Positions 1-12,291 of a DNA stretch of 64,000 bases are shown here, piece after piece. Source of the stretch: Coffea arabica (taxonomy: Eukaryota; Streptophyta; Magnoliopsida; Gentianales; Rubiaceae); NCBI RefSeq assembly GCF_036785885.1, contig NC_092317.1, positions 64,501-128,500 on the forward strand. The letters are read 5' to 3'. The translations under genes and the position numbers were made by a program. The notes under the pieces were generated by a model, which was given only the letters and a program-made list of their open reading frames with translations, was not told where the DNA came from and ran no database searches. How positions within the stretch are numbered: position 1 is the first letter of the stretch; every line of letters starts with the position of its first letter.

Positions 1-29
1 CCAGCATTAATCACTAATTTCTTTTGCAG

Positions 30-418
30 GTTGTTGCTAGCCTTTACCTGCTATCGGCACTGGGAAGACTGGTCTCGACTGCCACAGTTGCTTATGCTGG
101 TGCGCTATCTAATCTAATTACTACTACTTCCCATTCATTCTGTAATGCTATAGGATAATGATTGTACCGTACCGTCCCGTCCCTTGTTCTTTTTGTTTGT
201 TCCCCTGATGGACGCCATCCACGAACCCCTCGCGTTCCCTCTCTTACTTTCTTTAACAAAAAAAAAAAAAAAAAAAACCCTTTTGTGAGGCTTCAATTGG
301 TGTTATAGGACTTTGCCTTCTATGCCTTTACATGCTCACTGAGGAATCAAGGTTGATGAGCACGTGTTTCTCGTGGTTTTCTTGGAGAAGGGATTGCCCA
401 GCTTCGGTCCAAGATTGA
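30..418 (+). CDS. Reticulon-like protein, 3' end (partial)
   Basis: Two terminal exons are visible: 30-99 after a TTTTGCAG acceptor, and 309-418 after a TGTTATAG acceptor, ending in TGA at 416-418. They join in phase 1. The product reads VVASLYLLSALGRLVS, then AYAGLCLLCLYML, then a basic tail ending ASVQD. The hydrophobic hairpin-like stretch and the AYAGLCL pattern resemble the C-terminal end of the reticulon homology domain of plant RTNLB proteins, which shape tubular endoplasmic reticulum. This is family recall from about 58 residues only. The upstream exons lie outside the window, so length and N-terminal domain are unknown. Another small multi-pass membrane protein is possible. Confidence 0.5.
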
Positions 419-1479
419 AGATATTAGCAGTGCTGCCTAGCACCACCTCTTATTTTTGCATTACTACCCGCACTCTGCCGCCGGTCTAAAAGCTTCATCT
501 CGTCTCTTTCCTGCCAAAGACAACGAGCTGCTAAGCACTAAATTGGTGACATATGTTGACCACTGTCCTTGTATTGCCGCACCATATTTGTAAACTGCAT
601 TTCCAACTCTTGCTTCCATCGCGTATTGGACAGAGTTTGTTTTTTCACAGGCTAATTTGCGCTTGAGGCTCGTATTCTTTGTCGCGTTACCTTGATTTAG
701 GGTTTAGGATCTCCTTCTTGTTGAAATGTCTCGGCAGAACGTTAACCTGCTAATCAAACTGTCCATATTTTCTCAATTGATGGTAGAAATAGAGACCACA
801 AAAGTTGAATTGCCACATTCCTATTTCCTAGCAAGCATCGGCTCAATAGTCAAGAGGACTTTTAGAGTCTTTCCTGCCATCACATTCAGGTTCAAATCGC
901 CTTTGTGACTGACAGTTCGGGTAGAAAGGGCGGTCGAAGGGTTAAAAAAAAAGCAAGCACACATAACTCAAAAATCTTAATTGCCATTCAAAAGTTCAGC
1001 TGTGGAGCGGTGTGCTGCATAACTAGAACTAGCATTCCATTCCAAATCCTGGTGTTACACGGGTTCTTCCTTGAGAGTAATTATGAACTTGCGTCTTTCT
1101 CCTAACCCCCGACAAAAATCGCTCAAATTTCTTATGCAAACAAGCTGAGCACATGTCAAAGATCTAAAGTTTCAGAAACACGAAATAATTGACATGATGT
1201 AATCATACAGTTAATCAGATGTATTTATCTTCAAAAAAAAAAAAAAAAAAAAAAAAAAGTTCCCTCTAGGCTCTGGCGCACACCCAAAATTGCACCAACA
1301 GTTAAGCGATAGTCGGTCCGTTGTGAGCAACAGCCAGTTTTTCGGACAACTTCTACTTCAGTGTAGCTCCTTTCCTGGACAATCAAGCAGTAGTCTGTTG
1401 TGTAACTTCTGTTGCCCCATGGTGGACTGTGACATGTGGAACCCTAGAAGCATGCCAACCTCCACAGGGTTAGTCGCTC
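419..1479. other. Spacer between two convergent genes
   Basis: About 1 kb between the stop of the reticulon-like gene (+) and the stop of the carrier gene (-), so it should hold both 3' UTRs. It contains A-homopolymers near 259-278 (inside the preceding intron) and 1233-1258, and only short ORFs without family features. No RNA gene or complete transposon was recognised. Confidence 0.6.
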
Positions 1480-4400
1480 TCACCTTGAACCAAGTAGTAC
1501 ATCCTTCCAGGCTTCATAAAACATCCAGGTGATGCCAGAGGATGGCATGACTTTTAAACAACTTGCACCCCAACCTCTGTAAAGGCCCCTCAATCCCCCC
1601 TCCTTGATGACTTCTGAAAGTGCGGCTGCCATATGTGGTGGGCATTTACCTTGTAAAGCTCCCACCATTAGCCGTTTTCTTGCCACTTCTAGAGGATAAC
1701 TGATTGTGCTGGCTGTTAAACCTGATCGATCACAAAAAATAAGTCTTGTCAAGGGCAAATGAGACGTTTTCTATACCTTACGTGTAACATGTAGAAATAA
1801 TCCTGTTCCTCCTCGTGGAATTTAACAACTACAAGATACAATTCAGCAGCAATGCAACCAAACGGGAATTTTCTCTGATGAGAAACCAGACGTCTAATAC
1901 TCCTTGACAAAGCAAGCAACTGGGAAAAAAGTAATTATAACAAATCAAATTTTGCATCCCTGCATCTGAAGCCTCCAATTTGGTACACAAGCCATCAGGC
2001 TGCCAACTAGCCACCTATTACTCCTCATTCCTCAGCTAAAAGTGTTTTAAAGAGGTTTTACCAGGTATCCATGGAGTGCAGTATAATCATTCAGCTACTT
2101 TATAAGGCACAATGAATTAAAATTTTCACTTTTGAGTAAAACCTGTAAGGCACAATCATGTTATTGACATCTAGCTTCATTAGAGCAAAGGTGTAGTCGC
2201 ATGTGTCATTAGTATTTCTTATGGACTGAAATATCTTGTATAGACATCTACATCACCAAATTGAACTCTTGCAATTTAACGCGTCATTAGCATTCATCTC
2301 TCTTTCTCCATCTTGTCTTGTTTCACTATCCACCTTCAATTGTTATTTCCACTACACCTACTATAAATGACTCTTTTGTTGCTTAGTTGCTCTACTTTAA
2401 GTAGTAAAACCTTTGCCAACTTTTTTATAACAGGACGTATAAGCAACTGGAACCATTACACCAAAAGCTTGTCCATCAGTAGAGTAAATGCCCAAATGTT
2501 CAGCAAAATCAAAGGCAAGAATTTTATTTTAAAAAGGAAAGCCTTAATGAAAACTCTGAACCAGCACTGTCTCTGCAGAATTCTCACCTGAGAGAGCTCC
2601 AAGCAAAAGCATCTCAGCACGATTCAAGGATTCTTTTTTGTTTGCCAAGCAGTAAGACTTCTTCATGGTATCATACATGAAATAGAAGCACGTGCTATAT
2701 GGGAGCATGCCAATCAACGTAGGTGATATACCAGCATATAAAGCACCAAGACCACCATCCTTGTACATCTTGCGAACAGCAATGGACAGATTGGGATAAA
2801 TTTCTGGAGATATGGTCAACCGGTCCTGAATAAGATCAAAAAGGACGAAATTCATGCATTACGATTCTCAGAAACATATTAAGAAAGATGAAATGATCTC
2901 GTTAGCAATTTGAGTTGCTATATAAAGGCAACCAACAAAGAATGAACAAGACAATTGATGAGAAATCAGACTAAACAACTTATTCCTGATGCACCACTGT
3001 AAATTCTTCAAAGACTGCAAGATGCTGAGATGGTTCCAACATCAAATACCTTTAACACTTCGAGTGGATGACAAGCAAGTGTGCTCACAACTCCAGCAGC
3101 AGCACCAGCCACAGCAACTGGCGAGAGCCAGGAGAAAGAAAGGTTCAAACTCAGATTACCAATATACACTTTTGAGCAATCATTTTGAATCCATTTCTCT
3201 TGTGCTGAACTCATTGCTCGCTTGACACATTCAAAAGTTCCAAGCTCAATTGCCTGAGTAGGTATTATGCGCAGCATGTTAATTGTGTTTCCAGCCCATA
3301 GTCCCTGCCAACCTTGCTGTTCGATGACTTGAATAAAACTGCCACAGATGTTCTTTGAACCAATGCCAACTACCATTCTGGTCCTGCATGTTTTGTATTA
3401 TAAAAAGAGGAATGCGCTTCAATGCAAGGAGTCTTATCTTCCTTATCTGGTGCACACGAAGCCCAACCAATAGTAAGAAAGTCACTTGCTATAATGGAAA
3501 TGAACCTTGTTGTTCACATCTCTTTGATACTAGCTTAAGTTAGTTTACAGTCCGAAGTAGCCCTTGCTAAGAAAAGATGAAGAATAATGGATGAAGTATG
3601 AAACTAATTGTCATGAAAGGAATTGAAACCAAAAGACACATGTTCTACCGTTAGGTTAAATATACAGCCCAGTAGTTCTCCTCAAAGCAGGTGAGTCTGA
3701 AGTTTTACGAACCAAGCCTTATGTAAAGTCCTGAATAAGTAAGGGTTTATAAGATTTTGCTCAAAAGTGTACTGACTCTAAGTTTCATTTGGTGCACTGA
3801 AATTTGGAGCAGTAGATATACATACAAGCACTTTGGCAAATTGAGAAACTACATTGGGAGAGCTTTGAATGAAACAACTACAGCGGATAAATATAAGGGG
3901 CAGAAAGGAATGACGTGCCCAGATTGCCCGGGGTGTGAATCTTTTTAATGATACTCATAACAAACGGGAGAAAGAATAGAAACAAGAAGGGCTGTAAAAA
4001 GATTAAATAGCAGTGGAGGGGGGAGAAATGGAAATGGAGAGAGGGGAAGGGGAGGTGAGGGGAAGAAAGAAGAAGCTAAGCATACCTGATGGTCTCGAGA
4101 GGAGCAAGAACGGCTTTGGTCATAGCTCCGGCCAAAGCACCGCTAAGAAACTCCGCAACTTCTCGACTCCGGAAAAACTCCTGAAAACCAACCAACCATC
4201 CATCCATGAGGCGAGTAAGAACTAAAATATTTATCTTATTTCTTATTTTAGGGGTGAGTTTCCAATTAGACATCAGTGTTAAAAAAAGGGTGATACTGTT
4301 AGCAGTAGTACCACTACTAATTAAGAGAAAAAGGAGAGAGGAAGTGGAGGGGGAGGGACAGACATGGAGGCGTGGGAGTTGGAGATGAGGTAGAGATAGA

Positions 4401-4654
4401 GTCGGAGGGCGGAATCGGAAATCCAACAGCAGCTGATGCTGATGAAGAGGGCGAGTGGTGGTGGTGGTATTGTTGGCAGCGGTGGTGGTGGAGGATGCAG
4501 AGAATGATGCTGTAGCAGCAGCAGTGGCATCGGAAAGGTGGTTGTGGAGAAGCAGCAGGTCCTTGGGTACCACCATCATCAATCCGTATAAATCTCCCCC
4601 TCCAATCATCGAATAGCAGCAGCTCTTGTTCTGCGATTCAGATTCAACAGCCAT
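1480..4654 (-). CDS. BTL1: Mitochondrial adenine nucleotide carrier, BTL1-like
   Basis: Mitochondrial carrier family (SLC25) protein predicted to exchange adenine nucleotides across an organelle inner membrane. Minus-strand exons are 4364-4654, 4086-4180, 3050-3383, 2588-2825 and 1480-1721. Phases agree at every junction and give 399 aa with a stop at 1480-1482. All three carrier repeats carry the Px[DE]xx[KR] signature: PLETIR near residue 125, PLEVLK near 237, PLEVAR near 330. The first ~97 residues are a low-complexity extension rich in His, Thr and Ser. The chosen ATG (4652-4654) opens MAVESESQNKSCC and is the first in the exon. BTL1 is assigned from recalled similarity to Arabidopsis At3g20240; substrate is inferred from the family. 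Intron 1 (4181-4363) is 183 nt with no in-frame stop, so a retained-intron form would insert 61 residues before the first repeat. Confidence 0.85.
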
Positions 4655-4666
4655 CCAACACCACGA

Positions 4667-4900
4667 CGAAGATGTCGTCGACGATTGATTGCGAAGCTGA
4701 ATTTGTTGCCTTTTTTGGAAATTCGATGGGGAGGAGGCGCCTTCTCACCGGCTTTCCCGAAGCTCAGGGTTTAAGTTTTTTTTCGAAGATGTAGTGGACG
4801 ATTGATTACGAAGCTGGATTTGTTAGTTTTTTTGGAAATTCGACAGGGAGGAGGCGCCTTCTCGCCGGCTTTTCCGAAGCTCAGGGTTTAAGTCTTTTTT
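4667..4900. repeat. Two-copy 117-bp tandem duplication upstream of the carrier
   Basis: Unit 1 is 4667-4783 and unit 2 is 4784-4900. Both run from CGAAGATGT through GACGATTGATT, GGAGGAGGCGCCTTCTC and AGCTCAGGGTTTAAGT. They differ by scattered substitutions. The pair begins 13 bp 5' of the carrier start codon, so it covers the likely 5' UTR and promoter of that minus-strand gene. Confidence 0.85.
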
Positions 4901-7900
4901 AGTCCGGTGCTAGTGTACCCTATTCTTTAGGATTAATTGGAACTGGACTGTCAATGTTGGATGCGGCCGCTCGAGGAATAAATGATAATTATATAAAATT
5001 TAATTTTTATATATGTATTATGAATTTAATTAATAATAATATATATTATTAATGTATATAAAATTTACGTTATCCTTTACTCTTTATGTGTCAATTCAAA
5101 AAAAAAAACTATTTTCTTGTTGATTTGGTAGGACTCCGATTATGATGCTGCCGACATTCAACGACCCAAAAGGGCCAAAACGAGAAGAAAAGGTCATAAA
5201 AGGATTTGTCGTCTTCGCAATTTGCGGAGAGATCTTGTCCACTCCTCCCAAAAAACAGGTGTCTTAGTACTTTCTTTTCCCCACGTGCAGGTGCAAAGAG
5301 ATATTTTTGTTTATCATTTTTTGTCCTCTTTCTTTTATTTTCCCTTTTTCTCTTCTCTGCCTGTGTGGCTGTATCATAATAATTTCACTCTTTTCACGTT
5401 CCATTTTTATCGCAAAGTCAAGAGATACCCCCATTGTTTTTTCTATATTTCTACAAATATAAAATTGGATTCTCAAAGAAAATAATTTTTTTCAACAATG
5501 CTCTTTTGTAGCCTTACTTTTTTTAATAGGTTAGTATATAATGAATTTGACATTATTTATTAATAGTGTTGGTTGGAGTTTTATCCCACCAATCATTTAT
5601 TGATGGGATAAAATCCAAACCCAACAAATAGGTTAGTATATAACATAATATATCAGTATGTATATGATATAATGTATTATTAACATATAAAATTCAATAA
5701 TTCTATCAATAATCGGATATTCATTAATCGAAATTCAATAACTATTGCCATATTGTTTTACCAAAATTTAAAGGTTGGATACGAATGAATTTTATAAATA
5801 TCTAATCTAGATTTGATTGATTGATTTTTGGATTTTTTGGAAGTTTGAACACCTCGATAACCAATTGAATTTTTGGTAAATTGATATTGGTACAGAAACG
5901 GTTTAATTGTGCTCATACTCATTGTTTTTGTGGACCGGTATGGAAATCATTCATTCAATTAGAATGAAGTGTTCAATTTTGTCCCATATCGTAACTTGGG
6001 TTTTAAATTAATTAACTTGTTAATAGGACGAAATTCAATCCACTCTCAACCTAAACACAAAACACTCGGTGGTGAGTAGCCAACAACAAAAACCCCTGAT
6101 AATGATAAGGTTTACGATTTGGATTTTGGACTATGACAAACACTCCTATATTAATCCTCGTATAATATAGGTTTTGTATGAATTAGGTGTTTTTTATGAT
6201 ATTTTTAAAAAAAAGTAATATAGCAGTGTATATGAACAACTTTTATTGTATATGGTTATGTGCTCTTGAGAGTATTTCTTGAAGATATATTTTGGAATAT
6301 TTTTAAAAATTAAAATCATATTGAAATATCTTTTAAAATTAAAAAAATATTCAGCATCCACTACCCCTCACCATCTCCTCTCTTCTCCCTTCCCCCTCCC
6401 TCCTCCTCTCTCATTCTCTACCTCATTTCATCCCTTTCTTTTCTCCTCCTTCTTCCGCTTCTCTTCCCTGCTACTGAAAAGGGGAGAGAAAGAGGAAGGA
6501 GGAATGAGGGGGAAAGAAATGAAGAGAGAGGAGAAGGAAAGAAGATGAGAGAAGAGGGAGGAGATAGGAGGGCAAATGGTGCTAGTGATGGTGGAGATGG
6601 AGGACAATGAGGGAGAAGGGGACAACTAATAGCAGTAGAACTGTCAATGAGGTTGGGTTAGCCCGAACTTGAGTCAATAAAAGAACCCAATAATTCTAAA
6701 CTTTCATTGAGTTTGACTAAATTTTGACTTAAATATTAAATTAGAATTAAATGTGAATCGAGTTTGAATCTTATTAAACTCAAACACCATATAAGTTCAG
6801 CCCGTTAATTTGTACCTATATATATAATTTTATATAGAGTTAAAAGTTGATCCGCATCATCCAAAGAAGGCTATTGTTCGGATGCCACTAATCGGTTGCC
6901 ACGTGTACACCTTGTTAAGTTTTCTGATTCAACCCATCCCATTACTTTTTCACCTCCTTTCACCTTATCTGCTTCTCTTTCATAACTCCATCTGTCCACA
7001 CCTCCCCATTACCTCACCTCCAGTCATGGCGGCAAGTTAACAAGTTCCTCCATTAATCCGCCAATACCTCTGAATTAAAACACAATTGAAGCCAACTATT
7101 CCGCCTCTTGCACCATCACCAATCATAGAAGAGCTATCATAAAAAATCAGACACGGCAGCACAATAAAATCATCCAATGTCATCCTAATCAAATAGTCCA
7201 AATGCCACCTGGACATCAATGTCAGATTCCTATTGCATTTACAATTGTGTTTTTTTCAACAAAGCCTAAGAAACAAATGTAATAGAAGATTAAAAGGTTT
7301 GATACTTAATTGCTTGCTGGTTAAATTGAAATTGCAGCCTAGAAAAAAAGACGTCAAATCTTCTTGGTATTCTGCTCAAATCGTAGTGAATTAAATAGAA
7401 GCTTGTAAATCTAAGTTTGAGTGCTAGAGCTTAATAATGGTAGCGGTGACGAGTAGATGAAAGAGTGAATGGCGATAAAGATTGCAAGAGACGGTTCAAA
7501 TGAAAAGAAAATAAGAACGAGGATGGTAGGGTGGCCGGAGGTCATGGAGATGATAAAGAATGAGAAAAATGAAAAGCATGGTATAATGGAATACACGTGT
7601 CAACAAGCTAATGAGATCCAAACAAATCTTTAAAAGGGTAATAAACTGGACAGACTTTTATCTCTTTTATATATGGTATATTTATACTTTGGTGTATATA
7701 TAATTATATCCAAATAAATATATAGTTACTAAATACTAATACTTATATGGACAAATATATTAATATATATGATATATCAATGACATTAAATATTAAAAAA
7801 ACATATCAGAAGATTCACAGAAGAACAACAAAAGCCTCAATCCCTTTGATTTCTCCTCTCACCCACAGCCACAACAGCCTCTACCTTTCTAATCTCCACT

Positions 7901-9687
7901 CCATATCTACAATTGGCCTCTCCAATCTCCAATCTCCACATTCACAATGCATACATTGATAGTTTCAATGACAAATTATGCATTTTGTATATTTTACAAA
8001 CTTAATATCTACTTGAACTGACCATCATCACTTCTTGATATATTTTCTTCTTTCTTACATGTTGTTACATGACTCGTGAAACAAATCAAATTGATTAATT
8101 CTATTTGGATTTAAACACTGTATTTTTGTTCAAATATGGTCACTCTGAACAAAGGGAATGGGCAAATATTAGTAGGAACAAATTGAGAAGACCATGGAGA
8201 AGTTTCAACCTTGAAAAATGTATTAACTATTGATCATATTTTTATGTATTTTGAATGAATTAAATATAATTATTGTTGAAAAATTATTGATTTATCTACT
8301 TTTTAGTGATCTATTATTGGTTCGTGTATAGTTTTAATATCGTGGATGTTAGATTAGTTTTATGACTTAATAATCATAGTAATTATATTAAGGAAATTAA
8401 TGAATAATAAATGAGTTTGGTTTAAACTCGAATTAGGCTTAGAGCCCGAAAATCTTGTGAGTCAAATATAATTTTCACATTTATTAACTCGAAATTCCAT
8501 AGTCTGAAACTCAAAAGTATTGCTAATTAGATGAGTTGAGTCTAGACTTGTTAAAACCTAACTTTGATAAGCCTAGATGGCAGTGGTGTACGATGGGGTT
8601 GTTGTAGTGGGTGGAAGAAGAAAATGTTTTAGCATTTGGTAATTTTTTGTTATTTTGTTATTTTTATTTTTGTAAGTCATATTTGAGATTGTGTGTATTT
8701 TTTAGAGTTGATTTTGGAGTTGTTAATTTAGACTCCAAAAACAAATATATAAGAAGCCAATAGATGGTGCACGCAAACCATTCTTTCATTTTCAATTCCT
8801 TTTGGGTTAGAATCACATGCTTTCTTGACCTCAACGGTGCGAAAAATCTAGAGCATTTGCCTTGTTGCAGGACTTACCTCATTTTTTTAAGAATTAATAT
8901 TCTATACACTTTCACCATTGAATGCATGATACATAATTTGAATTTGAATTTGAAATCCAAATTTTATATACATGTCGTGCATCTAATCATGATAGTGTAT
9001 ACATTGTTAGTGTACATGATATTTACTATTCTTTTTATCAATTTCTTTTTGTTTTTATGGAGCTAAAGCTTGACTTTACTAAACTAAAAAAAAAGGTAAT
9101 ACTTAAGAATAAAAATTTTTCCCTAAAAAAATTCAATATTTTGTACATTTCAAATATAAGTTGAAAAATACTCATACGTTTTTGAACTAACCATACAAAA
9201 CATGTACTAATTGTTTGACATATTATATTTTACGAATAATACTTCAATTTGTGGAAGAATAATGATAAATCTTCCCAATAATACACAAAATACCAATAAT
9301 GCATATCAGCAATTTCATAGTTAAATACATATGAAACTATTAAGATGATCAAGTGTTAATCACTTTAATTTCTCATATATAAAGAGAATAGTCAAAATTA
9401 GTAATATAACGTAACATTTGAAAATCATAATGAAATTTTTCGTACTTTTAATTATGTAACTTTCAAATTGTTTCACGCTATTTACATATGAATATTACCA
9501 AACTCATTTTGTATGTGAACTTTCAACGAACATACTAATAACATCCAATATGTTCAAAAATCATGAGAATCTCTTTTATTTCTTTCTTTTATTTCTTCAT
9601 GCATAACTTAAAATTTATATTTTTGTGTACAGAGAAAGAAGAAGAGTATAGTTCAAAATGAAAAAACAATTTAACACTGAAAGTACT
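4901..9687. other. AT-rich gene-free spacer
   Basis: No credible gene. Open frames here, such as 6279-6548, 7411-7596 and 8764-9066, are poly-pyrimidine/poly-purine or AT-rich stretches without family features. The segment holds adjacent NotI and XhoI sites at 4963-4975, a 60-bp palindrome at 5567-5626, a C/T-rich then G/A-rich block at about 6360-6600, and decayed repeat-like text around 6620-6830 and 8400-8590. Confidence 0.6.
5567..5626. mobile_element. 60-bp TG...CA palindromic element with 5-bp TSD
   Basis: The element starts TGTTGG, ends CCAACA and is an imperfect palindrome (TTTTATCCCA on one arm, TGGGATAAAA on the other). AATAG flanks it on both sides (5562-5566 and 5627-5631). TG...CA ends with a 5-bp duplication fit a very short solo LTR or a fold-back remnant. 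Separately, AATAGGTTAGTATATAA occurs at 5525-5541 and again from 5627. Confidence 0.5.
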
Positions 9688-9696
9688 TAAAATAGA

Positions 9697-10635
9697 GGGT
9701 TAATTCCAGTTTACCCCCTTGAACTTGACCATTTATAATACTTTGCCCCCCGAACTTTAAATATATGCACTTTGCCCCATTCATTGACCAAGTCAAACGT
9801 TAATGATGATTTCTCCATCCAAATTTTTAACAAAATAACATGAATGCCCTTATATAATAGTTTTAAAATAATGCTATATTTTTAATCGAAATATGCAACA
9901 TTTTATAGGAAAAAACACAAAGTCATGTCATTTAAAAAATAAAAAAATAAAAGATGGTATAATACCAAAGATTTGAAAATTTGTATTGTGGAGAAAAAAA
10001 TTTAAAAATTCCTAAAGCATTTGTACAAATTTTCCATTGCTATTTGTAAATGGATTAGTTTTAATAATTTTCATTTACTTTGCAACAAGATTTTCACGAG
10101 TCAATACGATACTATTTGGTAATTTTATACCTCATTCGTACCTTACTTTGTATTTTGTTTGCATTCTATATTTTAAAAAAACTAAAAATTCTATAAATAT
10201 ATTTTTATATCATAAAACACACTAAAAAGTGATACAATAAAAAAACATAAGCAAACAATTCTCATTCCAGATGCACTAATTAATTTTATTTTATTTAAAA
10301 TAAAGTATTGCTATCGACATTGAGATAAATACATTGGGTTGTCTAGACTTTTTTTTTGTGAATTATCTAATTCATTTTAGTGCTAAAAATTGAAATGAAT
10401 AGTGTAATTGTGTTTCAATACATTTAGCAACCATGAAAAAAATTGGTATTTATTATGTTAGAATTATTATGTATGTTTAAGAATCAGTTAGAGATATTTT
10501 GGTCATAAAAAATATGCCTTCATCTTAACCCTATCATAAAGTTGATCACAAGGGGTAAGATTGTATATATTTGGAGTTCAGGGGAGCAAAGTGTACAGGA
10601 TTCCAAATTCAGGGGGGGCAAAGTGTAATTAAGCC
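9697..10635. mobile_element. Non-autonomous Mutator-like element (MULE)
   Basis: The 939-bp element has TIRs of about 90 bp. Its left end reads GGGTTAATTCCAGTTTACCC; the reverse complement of its right end reads GGCTTAATTACACTTTGCCC. Both arms carry the TTTGCCCC / AAATATAT pattern further in. A perfect 9-bp duplication, TAAAATAGA, flanks it (9688-9696 and 10636-10644), as expected for Mutator-superfamily insertion. The AT-rich interior codes for no transposase. Confidence 0.8.
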
Positions 10636-10721
10636 TAAAATAGATAGTATGTCAATACAAAATATTGGAGTAGTAAAGATTCCTTGACTTTTCGGTCTCA
10701 CCGTCCATTCATCCAAATCTA

Positions 10722-10840
10722 CAAGTTCGTTTGGATTAGTTGTTTTTGGGGTTATTTTTCAAAACAGCACTGTAGCATTTCGTTTTTCAAATACAAGTCC
10801 GTTTGGATTAGTTGTTTTTGGGGTTGTTTTTCAAAAACTA
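10722..10840. repeat. Partial tandem duplication of a MITE-like end
   Basis: GTTTGGATTAGTTGTTTTTG followed by GGGTT occurs twice about 71 bp apart (near 10730 and 10801). GTTTGGATT-type ends also bound the MITE-like elements at 22275 and 31507, so this is probably a duplicated end of a related element whose other end is lost in the AT array downstream. Confidence 0.5.
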
Positions 10841-10890
10841 TATGAAAAATTTTTACTGTTGATGTTTTTTGGATTATTTTTGGAGGTATT

Positions 10891-11705
10891 TTTAAAACAT
10901 ATTTTTGAATATTTTTATAATTTATATACATTTATGCACTTATAATACATTTATAAATATATATAAATAAATATATTTATATATATATAAATAAATATAT
11001 TTATATATTTATATAAAAATATATAAATGTATTATATTATATATAATACTAATATAAATATATTTATAAATGTATAAATGTATAATTAATATAAATGTAT
11101 AAATTATAAATGAATATTATATAAATGTATAAATTATAATTTATAAATATATATTAATATTATGTATAAATGTATTAATATAATTTATATAAATATATAA
11201 ATGTATTAATATTATGTATAAATGTATAATTAATATTATTTAAAATTTAAAATTTTTATTGTTTAAATATTTATATACATTTATGCATTTATAATACATT
11301 TATAAATATTTATAAATAAATATATTTATATAATTATATAAAAATATATAAATGTATTATATTATATATATTACATAATATAAATATAATTATAAATGTA
11401 ATAAATGTATATTATTATAAATGTATAAATTAATATATTATAAATATATATTAATATTATGTATTAATGTATTAATATAATTAATATAAATGTATAAATG
11501 TATTAATATTATGTATAAATATATAATTAATATTATATATATTAATATAAATGTGTAAATATATTATAAATGTATTATATTATACATAATACATAATATA
11601 AATGTATACTATAAATATACATAAATATATATAAATCTATATAAATGTATAATTACATAAATATATATACATAAATGTATAATATATATAATATATATAT
11701 AATAT
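10891..11705. repeat. AT-only array with ~349-bp duplicated unit
   Basis: About 800 bp almost wholly A and T, built on ATAAATGTAT / TATAAATATAT variants. A longer period is present: TTTATATACATTTATGCA starts at 10921 and again at 11270, with matching text after each. So the array is a roughly 349-bp unit present about twice over a short-period background. It could form cruciforms or act as a DNA-unwinding region; neither is shown. Confidence 0.75.
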
Positions 11706-12291
11706 CCAAAAAATCTCGTCCAAAAGTTTTACGGAGTAACCACCCAAGCTCCCCATTATTTGCTTAACGAATTTCCAAGTGCCTCCCTATTATTAGTTAG
11801 TTTAACAAATTTCCATTATATGTCGAGGTTTGGCTTAAAAATTTAAAAGAGACGAGTAACAGGTCATTGCCCCTGCATTTTGGCGCGGAAGGCACAAGTA
11901 CTACTGGTCTAGTTACACTAATAAGTAAGGGAGGGACTTAATGATACTAATCCTAATTTAAAAGGGAGGGAGCATCAGCGCTATTGGCGGCCGCTGTTCC
12001 CCTTTCCCCGCGTTCGCCTCGCCTCGCCCCTAGAGGTAATTTGATTGGTACCATTTCCGAATACTGGGGTTTTGATTTTTGAGTTTCGTATACTTCTCTC
12101 GCCTTAATTTTGATTTTTTCATCATCCCTGCTGTTGCCGCTGACAAAAAAAAGAAAAGAAAAAAAAGCCTGTGGATGGAAGCCCTAATTTCTCAGCTCAA
12201 AAAATAGACTGGGAATGCTGTGAATATCAGTTGGCGGACGGTTCAGGAGGGTGGATTGGAGTGAACAGATAAGCTATTAATTTGAAAAAAA
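11706..12291. promoter_or_regulatory. Putative promoter and 5' leader of the helicase gene
   Basis: Sequence becomes more GC-balanced just upstream of the helicase, with a NotI site in GGCGGCCGCTG near 11987. Two upstream AUG frames lie before the chosen start: a 10-codon frame opening ATGGAAGCC at 12175 and stopping at 12205-12207, and a minimal ATG-CTG-TGA near 12215. If both are in the mRNA they could dampen translation. The transcription start is not visible. Confidence 0.4.

Noticed and set aside
4181..4363. Reading the carrier's first intron as coding, since its frame is open
   Set aside because: Consensus donor and TTTTCAG acceptor are present, and splicing joins the leader directly to EFFRSREVAEF. 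The extra 61 residues look unlike carrier sequence. Retention is kept only as a possible isoform.
6279..6625. Frames on both strands in the C/T- and G/A-rich block
   Set aside because: Pure low-complexity translation (Ser/Pro/Leu on one strand, Glu/Arg/Lys on the other) with no conserved features.
6620..8590. Possible large decayed hAT between GTTGGGTTAGCCC-like and TTAGAGCCCGAA-like text
   Set aside because: Terminal repeats and an 8-bp duplication could not be matched, so boundaries are not supportable.
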